A stretch of DNA of 64,000 nt from Eutrigla gurnardus (Eukaryota > Chordata > Actinopteri > Perciformes > Triglidae), in NCBI GenBank assembly GCA_963514095.1, contig OY741264.1, positions 10,401,554-10,465,553 on the forward strand, read 5' to 3'. Every line of letters starts with the position of its first letter. The first letter of the stretch is position 1. Positions 12,301 to 25,280 of the stretch are shown piece after piece. Made by a program: the position numbers and the translations under genes. The notes beneath the pieces are model-generated. The model worked only from the letters and a program-made list of their open reading frames with translations. It was not told the DNA's origin and made no database searches.

Positions 12301-13785
12301 TGTATGGCTGAACGAGTCGCAATAAGTGACATGAAATAGCATGATGCCTTCCACAATGGTACCCAAGAAAAATTTGCCACATTTTGTGGCCTGAGAAGAA
12401 TTTGAAATGAGCAGCCATACAAGATGACCAAGTGCTACAGTGTGGTGCCATGCTGCCGATCTCGATGGAATCCCACAGGTTGCACTAGGATGGGCTCCAT
12501 CGGGAAAAGGAAGCCAGGTTGGCCCAAAACAACTTGATGGTGAAGTGTGATAGCTGAGTAAAAGGAAATGGGCCTAACACGGGGCGAGGCAAGGCTTGTA
12601 GCACAAGGCAGGTCTCTATGGAGGCAGAGCGTAGAAGCCTGACGTCCCATCAGGGGCGAAGAGGGTTTACTTACTTACTGCTTTGTATTGTGAATGTGTA
12701 TTTCCAGCTAGCTTCATCTGAAAAAGTCACCTCTCAGTCAATGCCCAAACCCAATTGCAATCATGTCTTTTTTGCAAATACAGTTCGTTTTTTTTTTCTT
12801 CTTTTTCTCATTCCATTTTCTCTCTGCTGTCTTTCTCTCCCCGGATTTAGGATAAAGACTGAATTAGATAGCATCACAGTCCTGGATAGCAGAGACAGAG
12901 ATTACCCTCCCTGATCCTTCAACAGACAAGAAAGTTCAGTGCAAAACCCTCCTGAGGGCCTCGCCACCTCAGTACTGACAGACTGCGAATTAGCACGTAT
13001 CAGAGAAAAGAAAAGGAAATGGTTTTATCCCTTTTGACCCACCACTTGACATGAGAAAGAGAGGAAGTGCAGTAGATATTAGGCCTGTCACCACACTGAT
13101 CTGTACTCTGGGTTTTGCATACTGGTATGTGAGAGGCAAACAGCTCCAGTGTCAACAGGTGCAGCACACTGCCTCTTTTTTCTCAACTGACAAGAGGAAA
13201 CTAAAAAGGCTAAGGTCCAAAACCAGCCCAGATTAACTGCCTCGGAAAATACAACATATGCAGCCAGCATTCAGCCTTTTGTTGGAAATATTCACGAATA
13301 AACAAATATTATTAAATCACAGACTTGCAGAGGCAAAACCGATAGTGAACTAGCTAACATGTTTTAAGAACTGTGACGATACAAATAAAATATGCTGTAT
13401 TTAACAAACATTCTCCTCCTTATAACCACCTATTACAATATCTAAAATTTAAAGAAAAAAATTCCAAATAGAGATACAATGATTAGTTGATTAGGTGAAT
13501 AACTGATTGGCATAGTTCGAACGCAACCAAAGTTTTGATTGATTCACTAATGAGGTGGCCCATTAGAGCAAAACTTGTGCCAAAGTCTTAATGTCTGTGG
13601 TGTTTGCTGCTGTTTCCTCTTCTAGATTTGACTCATCATGCAGAGCTAAACATAAAGCTATTTATTTCTATCCAGTACTGCTCTTCTTCTACAAATTTTC
13701 CATTTTTGTTTTTTCCAATTTGGCTCCATGATGAAAAGCATTCAGTCAGCTATAACCCGGTAATCATGTGCTGTGTTGAGTATAC
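9378..13785. other. Intergenic, no gene recognised
   Basis: Unique-looking AT-rich sequence with many short chance frames. The stretch 12424-12660 is GC-richer and open on both strands but matches nothing I know. I see no transposon ends or RNA genes. Confidence 0.45.
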
Positions 13786-13789
13786 TTAA

Positions 13790-14037
13790 ATGTCCTGTAT
13801 AATATTCAGTATCTTCCGTGCAAGTTTCACTCTGTATGCATCGTCATCTGTTACCTTATGTCCATTTCTTAAAATGTTCACAATTATATAATTGCTTGGA
13901 GTTAAAATTATCACATCCTCCCCAACCTCTGCCACAGGGCCATTTCTTATAATGTTTGCTTGTGTATGCGGTAGTAAAGTCATGTTGCCAAGAACCTGAT
14001 CTACTAAATGTCTCACCAGTATAAGCTGCTGCTTCAC
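13790..14037 (-). other. Open frame with a duplicated motif, identity unknown
   Basis: An 83-codon frame on the - strand contains two related units, NIIRNGPVAEVGEDVIIL and NILRNGHKVTDDDAYRVK. They come from a repeated DNA motif on the + strand (CCATTTCTTAAAATGTT and CCATTTCTTATAATGTT, about 80 bp apart). I do not recognise a protein family. No splice or promoter context makes it a gene, so a decayed dispersed repeat is the more likely explanation. Confidence 0.3.
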
Positions 14038-14688
14038 TGCCTAATTAAGGAGCATGAATAATGTATCGGCTTGTGTCATAAATGGAACTGGCTGTATGTC
14101 TGGCCTGGATGCAGTGAGAGGATGTGTCAGACCTCAGTCACGAACTGATGTTAAGGGGGACACCCACCTTGCACCAGAGAACTATGGGGAAAGTAAGTGG
14201 GAGGGAGGGAATTGGATGGGGGGGGGTATTAGGGAAGAGATTTAAGCATGACTTATGTGATCTGGAAATTTGAAATTTTGAAGGTTGGCTTGTCTGGCAA
14301 ATGGGTCAGTGGCCATGGGGATGGTCTTAGTTGCAGCCATGCTTGTGTGTGCTATGATAAGTAGGTCAGTAAATAAAATGGAGCCCTCCTCCCAGAACAT
14401 CATTGGACGTGATGATGGTAGTTGCATGGTTAAATGTGAAGATTTAGTTTTAGGACCAAGCAAACCAGAAGCGTTTAGTGATGAATTTAGTTGTTTTGGG
14501 GGGGTTTTTTTGCAGTAAGGTGTAAACAAGGGAAAAATTAATTCAGTCTTTTTCCTCCCTCTTAAACCAAAAAGCATTTAGTGCACTGCTCATGTGATTT
14601 GTCTTATTTTGAGAAAGGTTTTGCATCAGCATGTCTTAACGTCGCACCCTGTGCCAAATGAGCTATCTGTTGTGCAGACACACGCACT

Positions 14689-14715
14689 CACACACACACA
14701 CACACACACACACAC
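14689..14715. repeat. (CA)n microsatellite
   Basis: About 13 CA units, preceded by an imperfect CACGCACTCA lead-in. Confidence 0.9.
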
Positions 14716-15683
14716 CATAATATTGCATTGTGTGGCCAATTGACTTCCCAAGAGCTGACATGGGGCTAAAGACCATGATTCTGATTTGATGATTTGTCAC
14801 AACATATTGGGTTGGAAACAAAAGGTGAAACCCTGTTGGAGAAAGTCAGAATAGAAAGCCATTAGTTTTCACTTTTTGAAGGATAACTACTTTCACTACA
14901 AGGGTATCATTCCAATTTTTTCCACAATGAATTTTTGGAAAGCAAATATTTAATTTAAATAGATTCACTCATTTCCATAAGCAAAATGCCTTTGTAGGCC
15001 CTATTTTAACAGATGATTCTGAAGTCTGGTCTAAAGCCTGTGGTCATTAGTGTTGGACCTTGATCCGAAAAGAACAAATTCTGTCTTTTTGCAGACAAAA
15101 CATTGTGTCCTGTGTGAAAGAACCCATAACAAATACATGAATTTACATGCAAATTAATCGCAGGAGAAAATCCCTTACCCGGTGTAAAGGCCTTAAGTCT
15201 CGCACAGAATTTGGCTTGCATGAAAATGCCATGAATGCACCCACACTGAAGCCAAATAGAGCCCACTATGAGGAGCTCTCTCAGATGCGCTGTCCGTGGT
15301 GCTGAAATAAAAGCAGCGTTTAATTATTTCTCTTAAAGAATATTCACTTAAAAAGAGTGAAATTACATGTTTTCGGAGGGTGGTGGGTCTCTCCATTAAT
15401 TAACACATGCAAAAGACTGGGTCTTCCATCAACTGTCAACAACGCCATGGTCAAATAAACGGCAAACAATCGGTCACGCCAAACCAAAATAAAGTTTGGG
15501 GCCAAAATCCAAAGTGCTCGTTAAGGGTGCAAGTTTCAGAATGATTGCACAGAATGCTCATTAAAACTGGTATTATTATTATTTATTTATTTTACCATTT
15601 ACGCCTTTGTGATTCCAGACACCATTTAAGATCTGCTACTTATTCAATAAACAATAGCCTTTTTCATTTTTTCCACGTTCATC

Positions 15684-15720
15684 AATTTGATGTCCTGATA
15701 CCGCATCAGGACATCAAATT
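15684..15720. repeat. Perfect hairpin, 16-bp arms
   Basis: AATTTGATGTCCTGAT (15684-15699) is followed by the 5-base loop ACCGC and then its exact reverse complement (15705-15720). There is no T-tract or transposon end around it. Confidence 0.9.
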
Positions 15721-16345
15721 ACTTTTTCATAGATGTTAGACTCCTGCACATATATTTCAAGCTAATTTATGGCCACCTGATCCCAGTTTTCAGCTCATGG
15801 GGAACATACCCAGCACTCATGGCTCACGTCCCAGCGAGTCTGCCAAATTTAGATTTGAGGTCAAATTGGCAAACACTTATGATTGATACTGTGGCAGCTG
15901 ATATAAATCAAACTGATATACTACATGAGGCACATAAAATATATATAAATATAATTTATATTAAATATGTCCCCTCATTTATGGGCTGTAAATGCATGTT
16001 TGTGAAAAATGATGCAGAAATTGTAAAATATTGTATTGTTAAACTGGAATTCACCTTAGTGGGAGAGGGAGTTGTGAAAGAGCAAGAAGAATGTCGGAGT
16101 GTTGAAAAAAAGAAGGTGAGTGAAGAGGTAAATCAGGAAGGGAAGGGGTGAGAGGATTTATTTCGAAACCTGTGCTGTAGTCCTGTCTCATAATCTGGAA
16201 GCAGTGGGTGGGTAGACAGCAGGAAAACACTATATTGATGGGGCTGTTTACCCCATTCTCAGAGAGAAAATAAAGGCTTGAACACAGAAAACGAGAGTGA
16301 GGAGGCACACGTCGTTATCTCCAGGTGGTAGGAGGTGTGTGTTTG

Positions 16346-16351
16346 TGAGTG

Positions 16352-16411
<60 letters not shown>
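16346..16411. repeat. (TG)n microsatellite
   Basis: A run of about 27 TG units from 16357, with an imperfect start. The His-Thr frame on the opposite strand is an artefact of this repeat. Confidence 0.95.
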
Positions 16412-16874
16412 GCGCGCCCCATTGTACCTTCTACTTGCCGTGAAAAGGCACATCAAGACATGTAAAAAGTGCCTATGGGGCGGCAGGGCGGTTCGGTTTG
16501 GTTCTTGTTGATGCTGACTGTTCGCTTTCTGTCTGAAAATGAAAAATGAATTAAATGAATAATATAAATGATAGAGTGCATGAATAAATGCAGGTTCTTA
16601 ACCTTACTGTTAAATCCAAGCTGCGAACTAAATGATTATCCACAATGTCTCGGTATTTTACACTGGATGGGTCAATGGCAGCACTTGACCTGAGCTCCAC
16701 CTGTTGGCATCAGTACTGTTCCTACTTCAGTTTGTAAAAATAGTTGTGTTTAACGCACGGTATACAGTTGTGTGTTAGATTTGTGGAGGAGGAATTGAAC
16801 TAAAAGTTTACATAATTCTACAGAGACCTCAGACCTGTGAAAGCTGAACACTGGAGAGTTAAAAAAAAAACACA

Positions 16875-17045
16875 GACTGCATTTTAAAACAAGATGGTTG
16901 AAGCTAAATGCTAATGTGAGCACCATCTTACTTTAGCATGCTAACACTTGCTGGTGAGCACCAACTACAAGATATAGCCAAGGCTGATGGGAATGTCATT
17001 GGAATTGGTCATAAACCAAATTACTGGACAAATATGTTTTTTAAT
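16875..17045 (-). repeat. Dispersed fish repeat, partial copy
   Basis: Its reverse complement reads through GACATTCCCATCAGCC, GTTAGCATGCTAA and AAGATGGTG. That is the order seen in the longer copy at 53739-54422 and the short one at 26822-26940. I know this family as very common in percomorph genomes but cannot name it with certainty. Confidence 0.65.
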
Positions 17046-17655
17046 GTGTGATGAGGGAATGTAGCAGGCCAAGGGGAAAACCTATAAGACATGAAATGTA
17101 TTGAAAAACACTGCTGTGAGTGTTTTGATATAAGAAAATACAAAGTGCCTGTCAGGCCATATACAACTCATACAGGAAATGTAATGTTACTGTAGTAGTG
17201 TTGTTCCTTCATTGAAGAATGACCTCAGTCATATTTCACAACAATCTATCTCCTCGACTGACTTAAAGAAAAACCCTGTGTGCAGCGTTAAGCTTCTGAA
17301 AAAGCTGGCTTTACCATGAACACTTCAAGACTGAAACAAAGCCCTTTCTTCTCCTGCATTGTGATGATTAAAGCTCCCGTCTAAGTTGAGGCTAACCGTT
17401 AGCCGCCGTCAAGGTCACTGTAATCATTTTGAGTGAAACAGAAACCTCGATGGGAATATGAAATTAATCTCTGTATACGTTTAAGCAGTGCTCAGCAGTA
17501 TTCTCCTTAGAAAGTCCTGGGAGCCCTTCTTCAGTATGAGAGATAAAAGAATCCAGAGACAAAGGTTCACACTATCTGAGGCATTACGTCTGGTACATTT
17601 TAAAGACACCAAAGTGTATTGTAATCAGATTTACTCCAGCACAGAGAAATTACTT

Positions 17656-17658
<3 letters not shown>

Positions 17659-17699
<41 letters not shown>
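17659..17699. repeat. (TA)n microsatellite
   Basis: About 20 AT units following an AAAATA lead. Confidence 0.95.
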
Positions 17700-17703
<4 letters not shown>

Positions 17704-17909
17704 CTTCACCTCTTTTAAAATAAGTTCATTTCACCCTGTATTTCTGTGTAAACTGTCCTATTTCTGTCCAGGTCACTCAGCTCCCAATAACCTGTAACCT
17801 ATAATGACAACATTTCTAAAAAGAATAATTGTACTCTGAGCATCCATCCAAAATTAAACATTATTATTTTTGATTTGTTGTTGCGGTTTGACTTCAATCT
17901 TTCTAGAAG

Positions 17910-18160
17910 GAGAATGCCTCCGCCAACCAGTTCTGTTGCAGTTTTCATCCACATCTGTCCAATGTGTGTCATCACTTGTTACAATTAGCATATGAATTCT
18001 TGAGTTATGGCCAAAAGCCTGTTTTCTGATGTCAGTGTGACGTTGATTTTTGACCACCTAATCAGTCCATACATGAGTCCTAGTGGACGTTTGCGCCAGA
18101 TTTTAAGAAAATTCCTGAGATATCATGTTTATTAGAATGGAGCAGATGGACGAACAGATA
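17910..18160 (+). repeat. Dispersed fish repeat, second family
   Basis: The string contains AATGCCTCCGCCAACCAG, TTGACCACCTAATCAGT, GAGTCCTAGTGGACGTTTG, CCTGAGATATCATGTT and a GATGGACGAACAGA end. From memory these are landmarks of a very abundant fish repeat in that same order. It is diverged and has no coding capacity. Confidence 0.65.
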
Positions 18161-20805
18161 TAATTCCCCATATTATCATCCAGTACTTAGATTAGTCAGC
18201 TTTTTGGTTTCATTTATTGGTCTACTGAGGCAAAAAGCCTATTCATTTTACAGTTAGAGCCATTAACTACCCACTAGTTAGCGTCTTGTGGGCTGTTTCC
18301 ACACATGCAAGCCAAGCAACACATGCTAGAAGACTATACATTTTTTGTGTGTAATAAAGCATGATGGTTACCTAAAAACATGTATTCACATATGTATAAT
18401 TGAATTTCATCTGCATCTACTAAGATCACAGATATTTCTATAAAAGGAATCATTGTGAGAGATTTTGGTGTTCCTAAAAATAAAAAATAAGGCAAGATGA
18501 CCCTCACGATGAGTAGTAAAATCAGTGGTTGAAACAGCGAGCAATGAGGCTGTAGTCAGATGCATTACTTATTGATGGGTACTGAGTGAATACATCTACC
18601 CTCTATGAGAGGTAGACATAGCAGTTTGTGGAAAATCATCATTTGACAGACTTAAATGGGAAAGTGAGTGGATCAGCTTTATGCTCCAAGCCAAGGACTT
18701 AGGTATCGTGGGTTCTTTCCCCAGTGAGACTGACTTCCAGTTGGGGACACTGGCTGGACCTTGGCTGTAAGGACAGATCTCCACAGTAAATGAGCAAAAT
18801 TCTCAAGGACTCAATCCTTGTTCAAACTCTCCCTTACAGTCACAACCAAAGAGTGAAAACACAGATTGAAGGTGTAAAGTGAGAAGGTTGGTGAAAGAAG
18901 TTGTCCCGAATCGCCTCAGGAAATATTGTATAATCTTTATTTTTCATTATTTTATAAAAAAAAATCATCTAACATATATTAAAGAATAGGCAGAACTGAA
19001 ATATACACCATTCTCTGATTAATAAGGTTTTTGCCTTTTTAAGCCACAAGAAAACTTGGATTTCATCTGTCAGCAGGCCTGGGAACACTGGCGGATCCCT
19101 CAGACAGTTATTCAACAAAAGGACAGTTGGGGAAAAAACATGGATGACAACCTAAAGCCTCAGGATTCTGCTGTAAAACAGCCTTCAAGGGAAGTTATTT
19201 CAGAGTTATTGTAAGGTATGTCTGCATTTAACGGACATTCAAGTCCAAACTTATAATTGTTTGAATTAAGTTACTGTAAAGGTCTGCAAACGTAGTTACA
19301 TTGTAAAAATAGGTTTAATTTAATAGTTTAATTCAGGGGTGAAAAGAAAAGTCACCAGTTATCATTGCAAAGGACCCCTGACCTATTTTCAGTTGTGATA
19401 AAAAAAAAAAAAAAGTGGTTTTCCTTTCAAGATCATTCTAAAAGAAAAACCTGCAGGGAAATGTACATGCAGCGCTGCATGTATTACAAGAACTCTGTTT
19501 TCACATAACGCTTTCACTCTCCGCACACAATATAGGAGAATAAACATGTTATTCTAGAGATGTTGACACATCGCCACGCCTGCAGGATGACACCTGTGTG
19601 GATGTGGATTCACGTCATCACGGCATTTTCATCATCAGCATCTAAAATTATCACATAAACGTAGAGGCGCACCAGTATAACGCAACATCTTCTATTTAGC
19701 CTGAAGGCACCTTTGTCTCCGTTATCTTGTTAGAGGCTGAACACTTTTCTTAAATAGTATCATCAGCACAGCTGTGGCAGTAGCACCGACTCTGCCAACT
19801 AGAATGGTTTTGTTAGGTAGTTACTGTGTTAAGTTTGTTAAGCTGTGACTATTGTCATCTGGAAATCTCGCCCTAACGAAAAAGCTAATATACTAGAAAT
19901 AACATTTGATGGACGGTAAGAAATTACGAGTAACTATAATTAATATCTTATTTATTTTGTATTAAATTATAATTGATAGACCTTGAGAATGCAGATGAAA
20001 AAGCTCCAAATGGTTCCGATGCCCAAACGGGGTTGACATCATATGAGGGATGAGACACGTTTCATCTGGTATATTCAAGGTGAAAATGACTAATGACAAT
20101 AATTTCTATGCCTGCTTTGGAATAACTGCAGAATAAGACGGTCACTGGCTATGATCAGATCATATCACACATGATCAAACAGAGTACCTGAGGAAACTGT
20201 ACCTGTTTTAAGGCTGTTTTGAGCCCTAATCGAATGTTTTTTACGTTTTTACACTGTTCTATTTACAGTAGCAGCTTTAATGTTTGTTTGTAGTGTGAAC
20301 ACTATGTAAATACATATGTATACTGTATATAGGCATTTATATGAAAAGTGACATTTGGTTTTAAAGGGTATCATTTTAGTATCTATAGCATCTCAATAGG
20401 ATTGTTTCATTTTGCTCTAAAAGTATCAGTCAAAGAACCAAGAAATGAAATAAATCATGTTCCTCTTCTCTGCATAGAAGCCTGCCAGCATCACACCAGC
20501 AGTCAAGTAGTAGGTAGGAGCAAATGGAGTTTTCCTTGCCAGTGGCTCCAGGAGCTATCAGCTCCCATCCAGGCCTATGAAGGCAGAGGAGGATTGAGTT
20601 TGATATGATATTAGACTCCTGAAGAAACTAATCTATTCTTAAAGAGAGGAGTATTAATTATCTCACTTTGCCCCCAACTTCCACCTGCCCACCACTCTCC
20701 TCACAGTTCCTCTCAGTAATAACATTACAGCTCAATTCTGCATTTGACATATACCAATTAAATGTACAATTGCAGCTAATACAAGGGAAGCAGATGTCTC
20801 AAATA

Positions 20806-20807
<2 letters not shown>
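18161..20807. other. Intergenic between repeats and gpc5 3' region
   Basis: AT-rich with no recognised gene. On the - strand an AATAAA occurs at 19956-19951 and an ATTAAA at 20280-20275. Either could end the gpc5 transcript, which would make part of this stretch gpc5 3' UTR. Confidence 0.4.
19951..19956 (-). terminator. Candidate gpc5 polyadenylation signal
   Basis: AATAAA on the - strand about 1.26 kb past the gpc5 stop. A weaker ATTAAA lies nearer, at 20280-20275. Motif and position are the only support. Confidence 0.25.

Positions 20808-20886
<79 letters not shown>
20808..20886. repeat. (TA)n microsatellite
   Basis: About 39 TA units. On the - strand it would lie in the candidate gpc5 3' UTR, about 330 nt after the stop. 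Confidence 0.95.
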
Positions 20887-20889
<3 letters not shown>

Positions 20890-21213
20890 GTATGTGTGTG
20901 TAACAATTAATTAATTAACTAATTAATACCCCAACTTTGTTTTTTTTTTACATACGTAGTTATTGTTGACATTGGCTGTTATAAATACGTCATTATTAGA
21001 GTCATGAAGGTAAAAAATAATTAAAATTTGCAGAGCTGAACCATATGATGTCTCACATAAGACATGTAATTTCCACACGATCATTCGTGATCCCTCCAAC
21101 CGTGTCCTGCACTGCTAAGAGTGGCGCTCCACTACATATTGGAGCTTGTTACGTCCACTGGCCCCTTCGTTTCTGGATAAATAAGCTTCAAATCAAGTCT
21201 TTTCATGAAAGTG

Positions 21214-21386
21214 TCATGCTGCAAAAAGGCAGCTGTGGAGCATATGAAAACAAGGCAATATCAAGAACCAGATGGCCCCCGTCAGTACAATGCCTCTGGA
21301 TTTGCCCTCCATCTCTGAATCCTCGGTAGGTGGATAACGATGATGATGATGATGCTGTTTGTGGTCACTGGTCACATCTGGAGTCA
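21214..21386 (-). CDS. gpc5: Inferred terminal coding exon of glypican-5-like protein (GPI signal)
   Basis: On the - strand a pyrimidine-rich tract ends in CTCTCCTCAG (AG at 21388-21387). The frame then opens in phase 1, matching the phase-1 donor of the glycanation exon at 59894. Joined across the splice it adds 57 residues to a TGA at 21216-21214. The order is TPDVTSD, a run of five histidines, an acidic stretch (TEDSEMEG), small residues GKSRG as candidate GPI omega sites, and a hydrophobic tail (IVLTGAIWFLILPCF and on) reaching nearly to the C-terminus. This is the layout of a GPI-attachment signal, and the length is close to the last exon of human GPC5 as I recall it. Sequence similarity alone is weak, as is usual for glypican tails. 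The call rests on phase, acceptor quality, strand, length and the GPI signal. Confidence 0.7.
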
Positions 21387-24300
21387 CTGAGGAGAGAGCA
21401 GAAACCAAAAAGCCAGTCAGAAGGATGCTTGTTATCAATACAACATCATGGAAGAGGTATTACTGTTTGGCATGTTCGCTTAAAGGACAGGGATGCTGGA
21501 TTCTACATTCGTCTTCGTGGCAACGCATTCCATGAAAAGGCAGTCAGTGTGTCCGCCTGTCTGAGGCACTCAGCCCTAAGCCCATTCCATCCTAAAAATG
21601 AGTCAGATATATTTCATATCATTCATTTTTAAAGTAGGTTAGGGCCGTTCTTACAGCTGCTGGGCTATGTAGTTTGGGGGATCCAGTTTTTAAATCATAT
21701 TACAAACTAAATGACGCTCATTACAAACCATTCTATGAATTCCAAGTGAAACAAAATATTTCACGGCTGCAATACATTTGTGCCATTAAGGGGTTTGTTT
21801 ATATTCCACCACCCAATTAATAGTGATATGATGCAACTAGGTGGCATCTCCAACCTCCATCTCGTCCCTTGAGGTGTTTACATCGCTTTGGAGGCCACAA
21901 GAATTGAGAGGAGAAATTCAGGGTCCCTTCCTAAGTGAAATAGAGCATTCTCTAAAGCCCTGCTGATGTTACGTCTGCATACCTCAGACTCCATCCTGAT
22001 TCATCCCCACTGGGGAGGTGTAAAGCTGAACCCCAATAGCTGACCAGTTTCTCCAGGACTTTCAAGTTCCTGACTTAGGCCTGAGGGTGATCAATCTGTT
22101 GTGGGCAGGATCAGTATAACCCAGACCCTTTCAGAGTCTATAAAGTTTTTGTAATCAAACTTTATCTTAGTTCAGTTTCACTTTTCATGGTGGAGCAGAA
22201 ATAGCAGGCAATTGCTTTCTCCAAAAGTGGGATCCACAACAATTAGTAATGGCTGAATTTCCTCAGAGGATCTTTAAAAACGAATCTTATGTTATCGAAT
22301 CAAATCTCATTGTTTGCATTTAAATTAAAGTTTATCACTGGACCTTTTGATTTCTAACTTGCATAATTCACCACATTTGAATGTAGAAATATAAATGCTC
22401 ATTACAAACGCCCTTTTCCACATTTAATACATGAGCCACTATTGAAGCATCCGTGTGTGTTAGTGGATGGAAAATGAACTGCCTATTGATTCACTGCTGA
22501 GGAACCCCCAGGACAGCTATTTGAAAGTCTACAGCTCAAAGATAGTGCGTCTGAGTTTTGCACTCAAGAGCCTTGAACTTCAACACCTAAATCAATTCCT
22601 CTTACAGAAGCTTCGAGTTGTCTAATGCAGCAACAAGCTGTAGACAGAATGACCAAATGCTTCTTCCAGATGAATAAATTCTGCGCCACTGAAACCATCT
22701 TTTTATTTTAACCATGAGGAAACACCAAGAACTTATGCTGTGAGTGTGAAACCTCAAACATCATGCATGAGGTCTGCCATCAAGAGACCCATAGATATAT
22801 ACATGTCTATAAGAAGTTTCATAGTAAACGCGACTTGGATTTTTATTACCAGTGTATGTAAATGACCATATTTGGACTGTGGAGGAGCGACTAACACAAG
22901 CAGCAGAGCTAGTCATAATAAGTCTCCTGATCCTTTCCCTTATCATATTGTTATTTACATTTACACTTCATATAGCAGAGGTTTGTATTCAAACAATGTT
23001 ATGTTCATTAGGACTGAAGGAAGGGAAAATACAGATGCAGAATGAAGACTTTGCTCCACTTTATTGGGATTCATGTAGCACCGAGCTGTGCTTTAAAAGT
23101 AATGTGTAAAATATTGAAAATATATCTTAAATTACATGTAAATAATGATCTCTTCATTTGGCACACACATACTTGATTACAAACACGGACATGTACATGT
23201 TACTTAATATCGCACATACAGACACACACTAATTATTGATTTAGACTGCACTGTGGCTATTTGTAGCCATCATCACTGCGGAACCTTCTGGATATATCTG
23301 GGTTCTTTTTATGAATGATAATGAGAGTCCAGACAAATGAGCATATTACCCCTCTAAAACCACTACTCGAATGCCAAACCCAACAGAGAACACATTTCTT
23401 GTGTTTCAGGACATAGCAAACTTAATTGGCAACAGCTAAAAGCTGAAAATGTCTATAATTGTCCGTCCATTTTGCTGATCCAAATTAAACTGATTTTGGG
23501 AAGCTGCTTGACAGAGTAAACCCTCAGCAGAGAGGTTAGGGTGTCTGAAAAGGTGCTTGGTCTGAAAGGAGACATAGGTCAGGAAGAGAGGCTTACAACT
23601 GAAGTGAAATCAATAGAAACTGATTCTTGAGGACTTGGACCAACAATGATCAATACCACACTAAGTGCACCAGGAAAAAAATACAACTGCAGGGATGGAA
23701 AAAAGCCTTTTGGGTAAGTAGAGGGTAAGCATTCTGGGCTTTATGTCCACCTCTTCAGGTGGTCTGTTTCAGTAACAGGGTTATCATAAACAGCTCAAGT
23801 TGTCAAACATGTATTACAGTTTTACCTGCTTTAGTTCAGCAGTTTTATAATACAGGATTCTTTTATAGAAAGAGCTAGCTCGTCCCCTATCAACATCTGA
23901 TGATTCCAGCGTGGTAATGAAAGCTTAGATATAGGATATAGGGACACTCAATAGTGGCAATCATCAATTAAATATATCTAAATATTCAAAGTAAAAGTAC
24001 TCATTACAAAGAATATATCGGTTATTTGAAGTAATTGATGATACAAATATCAGACAATGTAGATGTATATGAATAGGCTTCCATTGGTCTATTCAGAAGC
24101 AAAGAATCGTGAAAAGTCAGCACCCTGCAGCTTTCTGTCGACTCCCACCTGAGGTAGAAGCCATTTAACCACATTGATTTCTGTGTTATTTGACAGTGTT
24201 ATTAGACATCCTGCTGCCAGAAATAAACCTGAGAACTGAACCTGAGAGAAGTCGTAGACTCTTCTTTCCAGTGTGCTGAAGTTAGAGCGATCACACCAAC

Positions 24301-24459
24301 ATTATAGTATGAATAGAGACTATTCTGAGAATGAATATACAATAATACTATAGTGGATGATAGCTTTAGTTTGAAGGAAAAGTTCTTCTAGTAGGAGTAC
24401 TGAAAGAAGTCTGGAGATCCCATCAGCATCTGTCTATGGGAGTGTGATAGTGTGTGTGA

Positions 24460-24460
<1 letters not shown>

Positions 24461-24542
<82 letters not shown>
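24461..24542. repeat. (TG)n microsatellite
   Basis: About 40 TG units with a GTGTGATAG lead-in. Open frames of His-Thr or Cys-Val on either strand are artefacts. Confidence 0.95.
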
Positions 24543-24546
<4 letters not shown>

Positions 24547-24757
24547 TTGCAAAAAGTTTGAGTGCTTAAAGTTTGACTGCTGTGACCCCAATGTCCCCAA
24601 GAAAGGGAAATTGGGGTCACAAAAAAGAAAAGGAAAAAGAGAAAAAGAAAAAAGTCAAATTGAGGGAAAATAACTCCTTAAGCACGAGTAAGTGGGGTTG
24701 TGAGATAAGGTGAGCTCATATAGTGGCAACTAAAAGTTATTCCAAGCAACAATTGTG

Positions 24758-24758
<1 letters not shown>

Positions 24759-24811
<53 letters not shown>
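24759..24811. repeat. (TA)n microsatellite
   Basis: About 26 TA units. Confidence 0.95.
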
Positions 24812-24812
<1 letters not shown>

Positions 24813-25280
24813 GTTAGAAACCTAAGGTGGTATTTTAGCTTTGTGTTATACTTTGCAGATGATAAATACTTAAATAACCATGAAAATAATAATGTTCTAT
24901 TAAGAATGTTACGCCAGAAATTGAATTTTTTAATCAGACCTTTTATTGTGTAGCAGGCCGGCAGTATGAAGCCCCAGGGTGTTCTTTTTGTCCAACCAAC
25001 GATGCCTTAATGCACAAGCTCATCAAGTCCCCGAGTACCAGCGGCCTCAGGAGACATGAGGCGAAATATATTTGCACGACCGCCGCCATGAACAATATTG
25101 TGCCAGGGAATTTACAGAGGTTTCCTGTGCATAGCTAGACACTCAGCATAGAAGTTGTTGGCTGGATATTTAGTTTTTATAATTAGGTTATATGTTAAAA
25201 GACCACAAAAGTATATGCTTATATACTGTTCATTTTAATGATATATAGTTCGTTTGTAGTGTTTTTTAGTAAATATGAAT

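Noticed and set aside
12424..12537. Short Cys-rich frame resembling the start of a THAP domain
   Set aside because: Only 37 codons, with the family's key residues and spacing not satisfied and no neighbouring exon.
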